Positions 7,857-13,538 of a DNA stretch of 19,590 nt are shown here, piece by piece (the stretch's first letter is position 1; every line of letters starts with the position of its first letter). Origin of the DNA: Syntrophaceae bacterium PtaB.Bin038 (GTDB lineage: Bacteria > Desulfobacterota > Syntrophia > Syntrophales > UBA2192); the NCBI GenBank assembly GCA_002067855.1, contig MVQS01000340.1, forward strand, positions 1 to 19,590. The letters are read 5' to 3'. Below the pieces are notes generated by a model. It worked only from the letters and a program-made list of their open reading frames with translations. It did not search any database and was not told the origin of the DNA. The position numbers and the translations under genes are program-made.

Positions 7857-7907
7857 TTATTTTCTCTCAATACCCGGTTGTTTACCTGAGTCGTATCCTT
7901 TGCGTGT

Positions 7908-8020
7908 GAAGAGAAGTTGCGAAGCTGAGAAGTTGTGAAGCTTGGACAAGCTGAGAGACAAATCAGGCTGAATGCCCCTCCGAACTTCTCAACTTCATAG
8001 CTTCTTAACTTCTATCTTCG
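7908..8020. repeat. Two-armed intergenic repeat, hslV/hslU spacer
   Basis: The left arm (7908-7942) iterates GAAGTTG / GAAGCTG; the right arm (7981-8020) iterates the inverse, CAACTTC / AGCTTC. An exact 9-bp pairing joins TGAGAAGTT (7926-7934) with AACTTCTCA (7983-7991), with many near-matches on either side. The approximately 40-nt centre is unrelated sequence. This is the clearest example in the window of the arm-centre-inverted arm layout. Confidence 0.78.
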
Positions 8021-8028
8021 CAGGGCGC

Positions 8029-8619
8029 CTACCGCTTCCCCTTCACCTTCCGATCCGGGTCCGGCTCTTCCTCCGCGTTCAGGTCGATCTCCTCGAGGGT
8101 GACGCGGTCGTTGGTGTAGATGCACAGCTCCGAGGCGATCCGCATGGACTCCCGGGCAATCTCCGCGGCATCGAGATCGGAGTGCTTCACGAGGGCGCGT
8201 GCCGCCGCCTGGGCATAGGGCCCGCCGGACCCGATGGCGGCCACGTTGTCGTCGGACTCGATCACATCTCCGTTTCCCGAGATGACGAGGAAGTCATTCC
8301 GGCTCACGGCGATCATGAGGGCCTCCAGGTGGCGCAGCACCCGGTCCGTGCGCCAGTCCTTCGTCAGCTCCACGGCCGCCCTCAGGAGGTTGCCGTTGTA
8401 CTGCTCGAGCTTCTGGTCGAAGCGGTCGAAGAGGGTGAACGCATCGGCCGTGGCGCCTGCAAAGCCTACGATGACCCGGTTGTGGAACAGCCTGCGGACC
8501 TTGCGGGCCCCGTGCTTGATGATCGTCTGGTCGAAGGTGACCTGGCCGTCCCCGGCCACGACGACCTTGTCCCTGTGCCGGATGGCGAGGATGGTGGTGC
8601 CGTGTATCTCCATGTTCAT
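8029..8619 (-). CDS. hslV: HslV, peptidase subunit of the HslUV protease
   Basis: Threonine peptidase of the proteasome-like HslUV complex (196 aa). The sequence MNMEIHGTTILAIR places the catalytic threonine at residue 8, after a seven-residue propeptide ending in Gly that must be removed to free the Thr nucleophile; the AGDGQVT block follows. Short propeptides with an HG-TT junction also occur in other bacterial HslV proteins, unlike Escherichia coli, where only Met is removed. GSGGPYA and the CIYTND segment near the end are also family-typical. The C-terminus extends past the usual end with an acidic then basic tail (LNAEEEPDPDRKVKGKR). The start ATG 8619 has AAAGG upstream; an ATG two codons later would shorten the propeptide. 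It lies 43 nt after xerC. Confidence 0.95.
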   Translation of the reverse strand: MNMEIHGTTILAIRHRDKVVVAGDGQVTFDQTIIKHGARKVRRLFHNRVIVGFAGATADAFTLFDRFDQKLEQYNGNLLRAAVELTKDWRTDRVLRHLEALMIAVSRNDFLVISGNGDVIESDDNVAAIGSGGPYAQAAARALVKHSDLDAAEIARESMRIASELCIYTNDRVTLEEIDLNAEEEPDPDRKVKGKR

Positions 8620-8625
8620 GCGGTG

Positions 8626-8662
8626 CCTTTCCCTGTCCTTCCCGTATCCTGTACCCTGTACT
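8626..8662. repeat. Single-arm intergenic repeat, xerC/hslV spacer
   Basis: A low-complexity pyrimidine run (CCTGTCCTTCCCGTATCCTG then TACCCTGTACTC) with tandem CCTGTA (8648-8653) and CCCTGTA (8654-8660). No inverted partner is present. On the transcribed strand it reads as repeated CAGGGTA/CAGGATA purine-rich words. Confidence 0.45.
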
Positions 8663-9589
8663 CTATCCCTTCGCCTTCGGGTGAGCGCGATCGTAGATCT
8701 CCATCAGCTTCGCCACGGTGACCGAGGTGTACTTCTGCGTCGTCGAGAGGTTCTCGTGGCCCAGCATCTCCTGGATCGAACGGAGGTCCGCCCCCGCATC
8801 GAGCAGGTGCGTCGCGAAGCTGTGCCGCAGCGTGTGCGGGCTCACCTTTTTGTTGATCCCGCTCCGCACGGCGCAGCGGTCGAGGACCCGCGCGACGCTC
8901 CGCGTGGCGATCCGGTTGCCGTTCCGGCTCAGGAACAGGGGCGCATCCCCTCCCGCGGCCTGACGGTGCCGGGCCCACTCGCCGCGCTTTGCAAGGTAAT
9001 CCTCCACCGACCGCAGGGCTTTCCCTCCCACCGGCACGATCCGTTCCTTCTTTCCCTTGCCCCGGACCTTCACGAGGCCCTGCCGCACGTCGACGTCTCC
9101 CAGGTTGAGTCCGGTCAGCTCGCTGACGCGGACCCCCGAGGAGTAGAAGAGCTCCAGCATGGCCCGGTCCCGTGCCCCGCCGACATCGTCCGGAAACGTC
9201 ACGCCGAGAAGCGAAAACATTTCCTCCACCGGCAGGAAGGCGGGAAGAGTTTTTTCGGCCTTCGGGGCCTGGACCATCTCGGCCGGGTTCACGCGGACCC
9301 TGCCCTCCCGCACCAGGTAGTTGAAGAAGGTGCGAAGGGCGGCGATCTTCCGCACGATCGTCACCTTCCGAACCTTCCTGCGGTACAGCGCACCCAGGAA
9401 CGAACGGACGGCCATGTGGTCGATGGCGGCGAGCTGTTCCGTCTCGTTTCCGCCCGCGGGGAGCAGCCCGCTTTCCGTCAGGAACGCCCGGAACTGGCCA
9501 AGATCGGCCAGGTAACTCCGCCGGGTGTGGGGGCTCAGGTTCCTCTCCGTCGCCAGGTGGTTGCCGAAGTCCTCGATGGCCTTTTCCAT
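8663..9589 (-). CDS. xerC: Tyrosine recombinase XerC
   Basis: Site-specific recombinase (308 aa) that, with XerD, resolves chromosome dimers at dif near the septum. The N-terminal SAM-like DNA-binding domain spans about 1-95. The C-terminal catalytic domain has all six catalytic residues: R154 (GVRVSELTG), K178 (VRGKGKKER), H252 and R255 (SPHTLRHSF), H278 (LGHEN) and Y287 (TQKYTSV). It is complete and should be active. The start is ATG 9589, with AGGGA about 10 nt upstream. It leads an xerC-hslV-hslU group, a neighbourhood shared by many bacteria, so XerC is preferred over XerD or a phage integrase; no attachment site or other mobile gene is nearby. A hairpin-rich 244-nt spacer upstream may hold its promoter. 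Confidence 0.92.
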   Translation of the reverse strand: MEKAIEDFGNHLATERNLSPHTRRSYLADLGQFRAFLTESGLLPAGGNETEQLAAIDHMAVRSFLGALYRRKVRKVTIVRKIAALRTFFNYLVREGRVRVNPAEMVQAPKAEKTLPAFLPVEEMFSLLGVTFPDDVGGARDRAMLELFYSSGVRVSELTGLNLGDVDVRQGLVKVRGKGKKERIVPVGGKALRSVEDYLAKRGEWARHRQAAGGDAPLFLSRNGNRIATRSVARVLDRCAVRSGINKKVSPHTLRHSFATHLLDAGADLRSIQEMLGHENLSTTQKYTSVTVAKLMEIYDRAHPKAKG

Positions 9590-9610
9590 GAACTCGTTCC
9601 CTATCGCGGC

Positions 9611-9629
9611 CAGGAATAAAAAATTCCTG
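9611..9629. other. Perfect hairpin in the xerC leader
   Basis: CAGGAAT, loop AAAAA, ATTCCTG: a 7-bp perfect stem centred about 30 nt upstream of the xerC start codon, just above the AGGGA ribosome-binding site. It could influence xerC translation or mRNA stability. On the minus strand the loop is TTTTT, so it is not a standard terminator. Confidence 0.4.
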
Positions 9630-9637
9630 CATCCACT

Positions 9638-9683
9638 CCGCTCTTCCGCTCTTCATCACTTCCTAACTTCAAGCTTCCCTGAG
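9638..9683. repeat. Single-arm word repeat upstream of xerC
   Basis: Tandem CCGCTCTT twice (9638-9645 and 9646-9653), then CACTTCCTAACTTCAAGC. On the minus strand this reads as GAAGAGCGGAAGAGCGG-type words with GAAGTT, echoing the word of the hslV/hslU spacer. No opposite arm is present. Confidence 0.4.
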
Positions 9684-9690
9684 TCTGCCC

Positions 9691-9721
9691 CTTCAGCCGT
9701 ACACCCGCGAACAGGCTGAAG
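9691..9721. repeat. Inverted repeat upstream of xerC
   Basis: CTTCAGCC (9691-9698) and GGCTGAAG (9714-9721) form a perfect 8-bp inverted repeat around a 15-nt centre. It lies just downstream (on the minus strand) of a possible -10 element, so it would fall in the early xerC leader or could serve as an operator. No T-run follows it on the minus strand. Confidence 0.4.
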
Positions 9722-9725
9722 AAGC

Positions 9726-9734
9726 CCTTATATC
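9726..9734 (-). promoter_or_regulatory. Possible extended -10 promoter element for xerC
   Basis: Reading the minus strand, TGATATAAG fits an extended -10 (TGn followed by TATAAT, 5 of 6). The -35 region at 17-bp spacing (TGGCTA) is poor. It would give a leader of about 130 nt before xerC and could start an xerC-hslVU-arg transcript. The match is short, so this is a suggestion only. Confidence 0.3.
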
Positions 9735-9765
9735 AGGCCCCAATAAAAATAGCCACGAAAACGCA

Positions 9766-9794
9766 CAAAAAAGTCCATAAAATCGGGTTTTATG
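9766..9794 (-). terminator. Possible weak terminator after the 74-aa gene
   Basis: On the minus strand, CATAAAA pairs with TTTTATG around a 6-nt loop (plus 9775-9794), then GAC and six T residues (plus 9766-9771). It lies about 40 nt after the stop of the 74-aa gene. The stem is AT-only apart from the terminal C-G pair, so termination would be inefficient. It may mark the end of the miaB-DUF151 transcript. Confidence 0.4.
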
Positions 9795-9833
9795 ACTACT
9801 TTATGCGCTTCAGTGGCAAACAGTCCGTTTCGA

Positions 9834-10058
9834 TCACGTGCAGCGCCGGATCCCGGCGTAGTAACAGCACCAGGCATGGGCGAAGTTGTTGTCGAACACC
9901 CGGACCCGGCCGTCCCGGAAGACGATCTTCACAAAGGAGTTCCCGCCGAGCACGGTGGAGTTCTGCTCCTCCACGACCATGCCCGTGCCCCAGTGGGGAT
10001 AGCGCAGGTGGACGACCCTGTCGCCCATCTTCAGATAAATGCGTCGTGTCTCTTCCAC
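9834..10058 (-). CDS. Hypothetical 74-aa protein, possibly DUF3553-like SH3-type fold
   Basis: I do not recognise this with certainty. The 74-residue product starts at GTG 10058 (MEETRRIYLKMGDRVVH), with GAGG 7 nt upstream. The block KMGDRVVHLRYPHWGTGMVV at 10-29, followed by VKIVFRDGRVRVFDNN, resembles small beta-barrel domains of the DUF3553/CarD-N type, in which GDRVxHxxxGxGxV is followed by a strand ending in FxDG. It ends with a cysteine-rich CCYYAGIRRC (64-73), which could bind metal or form a redox pair, but no known motif fits. No signal peptide or membrane segment is seen, so it is probably cytosolic. It lies 30 nt after the DUF151 gene and is likely in the same transcript. Confidence 0.7.
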   Translation of the reverse strand: MEETRRIYLKMGDRVVHLRYPHWGTGMVVEEQNSTVLGGNSFVKIVFRDGRVRVFDNNFAHAWCCYYAGIRRCT

Positions 10059-10088
10059 GCAGGGCCTCTTCGGGGTGTGACGGCGCCG

Positions 10089-10589
10089 TCACATCTTGTA
10101 CTTCCCGAAGTCCTCCTCGGGAAGATTCTCGAGAAACTCCTTGAGCTCTTCCGTCTTCTTCTTGTCCAGTTCGTCGACCTTCTTGGCGAAGTCGATGTTG
10201 CGCGACTTCTCGATCACCTTCTCGTCGATGAAAATCGGGCAGTTGACCCGCAGGGCCAGGGCGATGGCGTCGCTCGGCCGGGAATCGACGATCAGCGTGT
10301 CGCCGTTGCGCTTCAGGTGGATGCAGGCGAAGAACGTGTTGTTCCTGAGGTCGACGATCTCGATCTTCGTCACCTTCGCCTCGAGGATCTTCAGGAGGTC
10401 GCGGATGAGGTCGTGCGTCATGGGCCGCGAGAAGCTGATCTTCTCGAGCTCCGTGGCGATGGCGCTGGCCTCGAAGAGCCCGATCCAGATGGGCACGGCC
10501 CGCTTTCCCTCGAGATCCTTCAGGATCACGATGGGCGTGTTGGTCAGCGGGTCGATGGTAAGACCGGACACCTTCATCTCGACGAACAT
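10089..10589 (-). CDS. Bifunctional nuclease (DUF151) family protein
   Basis: A 166-residue cytosolic protein of the DUF151/bifunctional nuclease family. Plant and some bacterial members have been assigned DNase and RNase activity, but the role in bacteria is largely undefined. The core motifs are present: AVPIWIGLFEASAIA at 31-45 and VDSRPSDAIALALR at 101-114. A charged helical tail (EKKSR..LDKKKTEELKEFL, about 123-155) follows. I chose ATG 10589 (MFVEMKVSGLTID), which has GGAGGG 8 nt upstream and matches the family start, over a GTG at 10619 with no good ribosome-binding site. The start lies 16 nt inside the 3' end of miaB, which suggests translational coupling. Linkage of DUF151 to miaB hints at an RNA-related role, but that is inference. 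Confidence 0.9.
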   Translation of the reverse strand: MFVEMKVSGLTIDPLTNTPIVILKDLEGKRAVPIWIGLFEASAIATELEKISFSRPMTHDLIRDLLKILEAKVTKIEIVDLRNNTFFACIHLKRNGDTLIVDSRPSDAIALALRVNCPIFIDEKVIEKSRNIDFAKKVDELDKKKTEELKEFLENLPEEDFGKYKM

Positions 10590-11929
10590 CTGAGGAACCC
10601 TCCCTCTTGTCCCAGCCACTCGCCGCGGAGGGAATGCAGAAACGCCTCCACGATCCGGACCCGAACCGTCTTCCCGATGAGGTCCCTGCCTCCCGCGAAG
10701 TTCACGATCTTGTTCGATCTCGTGCGGCCGGTCACGTCGAACGGGGAGTTGCGGCTCGTGCCGTCCACGAGGACTTCCACGACCCTTCCGACGAGGCTGT
10801 CGTGTTTTTCCTGCGTGTGGCGGTCCTGGAGGGCCTGGAGTTCGATGAGCCGCCTGCGCTTTTCCCCGGGGCTCACCTTGCCGTCGAGCCCCGCGGCGGC
10901 CGTTCCCGGCCTCTCGGAATACTGGAACGAGAATAATGTATCAAACCTGACTTTTTCCATCAGGTCAAGCGTTTTCTGGTAGTCCTGCTCTGACTCTCCG
11001 GGGAATCCGACGATGATATCGGAGCTGATGGCGATCTCCGGGGAGGCCTCCCTCAGCCTGCGGACCCGGTCGAGGTAATCGGCGCTCGTGTAGCGCCGGT
11101 TCATCCTCGCGAGCACCGCATCCGAGCCGGATTGGACCGGCAGGTGGATGCTCTCGCACAGGCTCTTCACGTCGCGGAAGCAGGCGATGATGTCGTCGGA
11201 GAGATCCTTGGGGTGAGAGGTGGTGAAGCGGATCCGCTCGACGCCCGGGATCCCGCCGATCGCGCGGAGAAGTTCCGCGAAGGTGCGCCCCCCGCCGGGG
11301 GACTTGCCGTAAGAGTTCACGTTCTGGCCCAGCAGGGTCACCTCCTTCACCCCGCGGGCGGCCAGCGCCCTCACCTCGTGCAGGATGTCCTCGAACGCCC
11401 GGCTCTCCTCGCGGCCGCGCAGGTAGGGGACGATGCAGAAGGCGCAGTAGTTGTCGCACCCCTGCATGATCGTGACGAAGGCGCTCACGGAGCCCTTCGC
11501 GGGGAGGGCCGGGATGCCGATGGAGGGCACCGTGTTGCGGAAACCCGTCTGGATGACGGGCCGGCCCGTCCGCCGGGCGAGCCCGATGTACTCGGGCATA
11601 CGGTCGAGGTTGTGGGTCCCGATCACGAGATCCACGAACGGGGCCTTCTCGAGCAGCCGTTCCCCCTGCTGCTGGGCCACACAGCCGCACACCCCGATCT
11701 GCAGGCCCGGTTTCGCCTTCTTGAGATGCCGGTAGCGGCCGAGCTGACTGTACACCTTCTGCTCCGCCTTGTCGCGGATGCTGCAGGTGTTGACGATGAT
11801 GAGGTCCGCTTCCCTCGCGCTCTCCGTCCTCGCGTACCCCGAACCCTTGAGAAGTTCCTCCAGCTGCTCCGAGTCGTGGACGTTCATCTGGCAGCCGAAG
11901 GTCCGAATGAACAGTTTTTTCGTCGCCAA
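10574..11929 (-). CDS. miaB: tRNA-2-methylthio-N6-dimethylallyladenosine synthase
   Basis: Radical-SAM methylthiotransferase (451 aa) that adds a methylthio group to i6A37 of tRNAs reading UNN codons. The N-terminal UPF0004 domain carries the three auxiliary-cluster cysteines C13 (TFGCQMN), C49 (VNTCSIRDKAEQK) and C83 (GVCGCVAQQ). The radical-SAM motif is C158, C162 and C165 (GCDNYCAFCIVPYLRG). A TRAM domain closes the protein (about 376-440). VNTCSIRDKAEQK and YLRGREESR point to MiaB rather than MtaB or RimO. The start is TTG 11929 (MATKKLFIRTFGCQMN), with GGAAG about 7 nt upstream. It is divergent from the PASTA gene, and overlaps the DUF151 gene at its 3' end. Confidence 0.95.
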   Translation of the reverse strand: MATKKLFIRTFGCQMNVHDSEQLEELLKGSGYARTESAREADLIIVNTCSIRDKAEQKVYSQLGRYRHLKKAKPGLQIGVCGCVAQQQGERLLEKAPFVDLVIGTHNLDRMPEYIGLARRTGRPVIQTGFRNTVPSIGIPALPAKGSVSAFVTIMQGCDNYCAFCIVPYLRGREESRAFEDILHEVRALAARGVKEVTLLGQNVNSYGKSPGGGRTFAELLRAIGGIPGVERIRFTTSHPKDLSDDIIACFRDVKSLCESIHLPVQSGSDAVLARMNRRYTSADYLDRVRRLREASPEIAISSDIIVGFPGESEQDYQKTLDLMEKVRFDTLFSFQYSERPGTAAAGLDGKVSPGEKRRRLIELQALQDRHTQEKHDSLVGRVVEVLVDGTSRNSPFDVTGRTRSNKIVNFAGGRDLIGKTVRVRIVEAFLHSLRGEWLGQEGGFLRCSSR

Positions 11930-11965
11930 GATTCCTCTTCCGATTCCATACGGTTAGCTGACACC

Positions 11966-11994
11966 TGTTTATTACAGGCCCCCCGGGGAGTCAA
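11966..11994 (-). promoter_or_regulatory. Candidate sigma-70-type promoter for miaB, with embedded palindromes
   Basis: On the minus strand, TTGACT (11989-11994) lies 17 bp from TAAACA (11966-11971). The -35 is 5 of 6 and the -10 about 3 of 6. The spacer holds CCCCGGGG, and the -10 overlaps a CCTGT-AATAA-ACAGG inverted repeat (plus 11964-11978) that could be an operator. It would place the start point about 30 nt before the miaB start codon. Confidence 0.35.
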
Positions 11995-12027
11995 CCATAT
12001 TCTGTCGACCCGGCCCTTCGGCCTCAT

Positions 12028-12043
12028 TTGGCACACCCTTTGC
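12028..12043 (+). promoter_or_regulatory. Sigma-54 (RpoN) promoter for the PASTA-domain gene
   Basis: TTGGCACACCCTTTGC matches the -24/-12 consensus TGGCAC-N5-TTGC, with the GG (12030-12031) and GC (12042-12043) separated by exactly 10 bp. Transcription would start near 12054-12056, about 32 nt before the ATG at 12087, which has GGGAGG 5 nt upstream. Such promoters need an enhancer-binding activator; I see no obvious activator site in the short divergent region, and no activator gene in the window. Confidence 0.72.
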
Positions 12044-12086
12044 CTTGCATTCTCCAGAAACACCGGGATGAAGAAGGGAGGATCGT

Positions 12087-13277
12087 ATGAAAATGCTTCG
12101 TTTGTTCTGTGTTCTTCTAACTGCTCTGCTGTTTGTGTTCCCGTCGATCGCCGCGGCCCAGCATGTCGAGGCGGTCCCCGACGTGGCCGGCATGAAGGCG
12201 ACGGATGCCCAGCAGCGGCTGATCCATCAGGGATGGAAGGTGGGCATGGAGTACCGGACGGTGACGAACCCGAAGCAGGACGGCACGGTGCTCGCCACGA
12301 GACCGCCCGCCGGCAGCCGGGTCAGCAAACAGCAGGTCTTGATCCTCGTGGCCGGGAAATTGACGGATCAGGCCCGGGTCCCGAATGTGACGGGCATGCC
12401 GATGGCGGAAGCCCAGAAGGCCCTCGTCGCCAACAGGCTCAACGCCCAGGTCATCCGCGAAAACACCGGGGACCCCGGCAAGAACCAGATCGTGCTGAAG
12501 CAGCAGATCGCCCCGGGGACGGCCGTGCTTCCCGGATCGGCGGTACCCGTGATCGTGGGCGTTTACACGGCGGCGGCGCAGGCGAGGGTGCCTTCCGTCA
12601 CGGGCAAGCCGATTGCGGAAGCCCAGAAGATCCTCGTCGCAAACAAGCTCAACGCCCAGGTCACCATGCAGCCCGTTGCGGAACCGCAGCGAAACGGCGT
12701 GGTCATCGCCCAGAAAGTCGCCGTCGGAACGCCCCTCGCGCCGGGCTCCCCGGTGCCCCTCGTCGTCGGCCAGTATACGCCGCCCGCGCAGGTGAAGGTG
12801 CCCTCCGTCACGGGCAAGCCGATTGCGGAAGCCCAGAAGATCCTCGCCGCAAACAAGCTCAACACCGTCGTCACGCAGGAAACGGTCACGGACCCGGCGA
12901 AGAAAGGCATCGTCATCAAGCAGTCGGCCGCCCCCGGCACGGTGTTGTCCCCCGGAAGCCAGGTGCCGCTCGTCGTGGGACGCTACGAGGCGCCGGCGAA
13001 AGTCCCGAATGTCGTGGGCATGCACTGGATGCAGGCGAACTCCGCTCTGACGAAGGCAAAGCTCATCCCCAACGTTGTCCTTCGTTCGACGAGCGACCCG
13101 AAAAAGAACGACATCGTTCTCGAGCAGGGCATTCGGGCCGGCTCGGATGTTTCGCCCGGCACGAAGATGGACCTCTCCGTGGGAAGGTACAGGACAACGG
13201 CGGAGATCGTAAGGGAGATCCAGAACAGACAGCAATCGAACATCAACAACCCCATCCCGCCGGACGGCGTGAAGTAA
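12087..13277 (+). CDS. Secreted protein of five PASTA domains
   Basis: A 396-residue exported protein. A signal peptide (1-24, ending SIAAA before QH) is followed by five PASTA domains starting near residues 30, 98, 168, 238 and 306, each opening with VP-x-V-x-G-M/K and ending in a PG-S-x-V-x-L-x-V-G-type strand. A polar tail (about 367-396, ending NNPIPPDGVK) has no anchor. PASTA domains are best known from PknB-type kinases and PBP2x, where they sense or bind peptidoglycan or beta-lactams. Here there is no kinase, transpeptidase or membrane segment, so this is a stand-alone periplasmic or extracellular PASTA protein, perhaps a peptidoglycan-binding factor (inference). A strong GGGAGG and a sigma-54 promoter precede it. 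Domains 3 and 4 are nearly identical at DNA level over 66 nt. Confidence 0.9.
   Translation: MKMLRLFCVLLTALLFVFPSIAAAQHVEAVPDVAGMKATDAQQRLIHQGWKVGMEYRTVTNPKQDGTVLATRPPAGSRVSKQQVLILVAGKLTDQARVPNVTGMPMAEAQKALVANRLNAQVIRENTGDPGKNQIVLKQQIAPGTAVLPGSAVPVIVGVYTAAAQARVPSVTGKPIAEAQKILVANKLNAQVTMQPVAEPQRNGVVIAQKVAVGTPLAPGSPVPLVVGQYTPPAQVKVPSVTGKPIAEAQKILAANKLNTVVTQETVTDPAKKGIVIKQSAAPGTVLSPGSQVPLVVGRYEAPAKVPNVVGMHWMQANSALTKAKLIPNVVLRSTSDPKKNDIVLEQGIRAGSDVSPGTKMDLSVGRYRTTAEIVREIQNRQQSNINNPIPPDGVK
12588..12863 (+). repeat. Recent intragenic duplication within the PASTA gene
   Basis: The 66-nt segments 12588-12653 and 12798-12863 differ at only two positions and are offset by 210 nt, one 70-residue PASTA unit. 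Synonymous sites are also conserved, so this reflects recent unit duplication or gene conversion rather than protein-level selection alone. The other three PASTA units are much more diverged. Confidence 0.85.
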
Positions 13278-13300
13278 ACGCGGGGAAGCGCAGCGGAGGC

Positions 13301-13331
13301 GGAGGGGGCGGCCGGATCGGCTGCCCCCTCC
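13301..13331 (+). terminator. Strong GC hairpin after the PASTA gene
   Basis: GGAGGGGGC pairs with GCCCCCTCC (9 bp). Inside, after one G/T position, GCCG pairs with CGGC around a GAT loop. The structure starts 23 nt after the stop codon. No T-run follows, so it is either an atypical (Rho-assisted) terminator or an mRNA 3'-end stabiliser. Confidence 0.55.
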
Positions 13332-13410
13332 CCTTGGCGCCGCTGCCCGCGCCGCCGGGCACACCCGCCCGGTCCGTCCCGTTCATTTCGACTCACCTTT
13401 TTTTCGTAGG

Positions 13411-13436
13411 TTTTTCTAATACCCCGATTAGAAAAA
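13411..13436. promoter_or_regulatory. AT-rich perfect inverted repeat upstream of the NHL gene
   Basis: TTTTTCTAAT (13411-13420) and ATTAGAAAAA (13427-13436) form a perfect 10-bp inverted repeat around ACCCCG. It sits in an AT-rich island (about 13390-13460) of an otherwise GC-rich 261-nt spacer and ends in A or T tracts on both strands. It could be a bidirectional terminator or an operator for the NHL gene 103 nt downstream. I found no convincing -35/-10 pair around it. Confidence 0.5.
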
Positions 13437-13538
13437 AATCATACTTTACTTTCCCTTACGGGGCTCTTACCCTGGTTTCACGACAGCCCGCCGCCCGGGA
13501 TCTCCCCCGATCCGTCGGCCCCATGCGAGGACATCGCC

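Noticed and set aside
6400..8020. CRISPR array
   Set aside because: The reiterated words are short (6-10 nt), degenerate, without uniform spacers and with inverted arms. No cas gene is present.
8663..9589. Mobile-element integrase
   Set aside because: The tyrosine recombinase lies in the conserved xerC-hslVU neighbourhood, with no tRNA, attachment repeats or phage/plasmid genes near it.
10590..10619. GTG start giving a 176-residue DUF151 protein
   Set aside because: The extra ten residues (MAGTRGRVPQ) do not fit the family start, and the GGAGGG site is correctly spaced for the ATG at 10589.
13278..13538. c-di-GMP or other riboswitch ahead of the NHL gene
   Set aside because: The spacer has hairpins and an AT-rich island, but I could not match any riboswitch core consensus.
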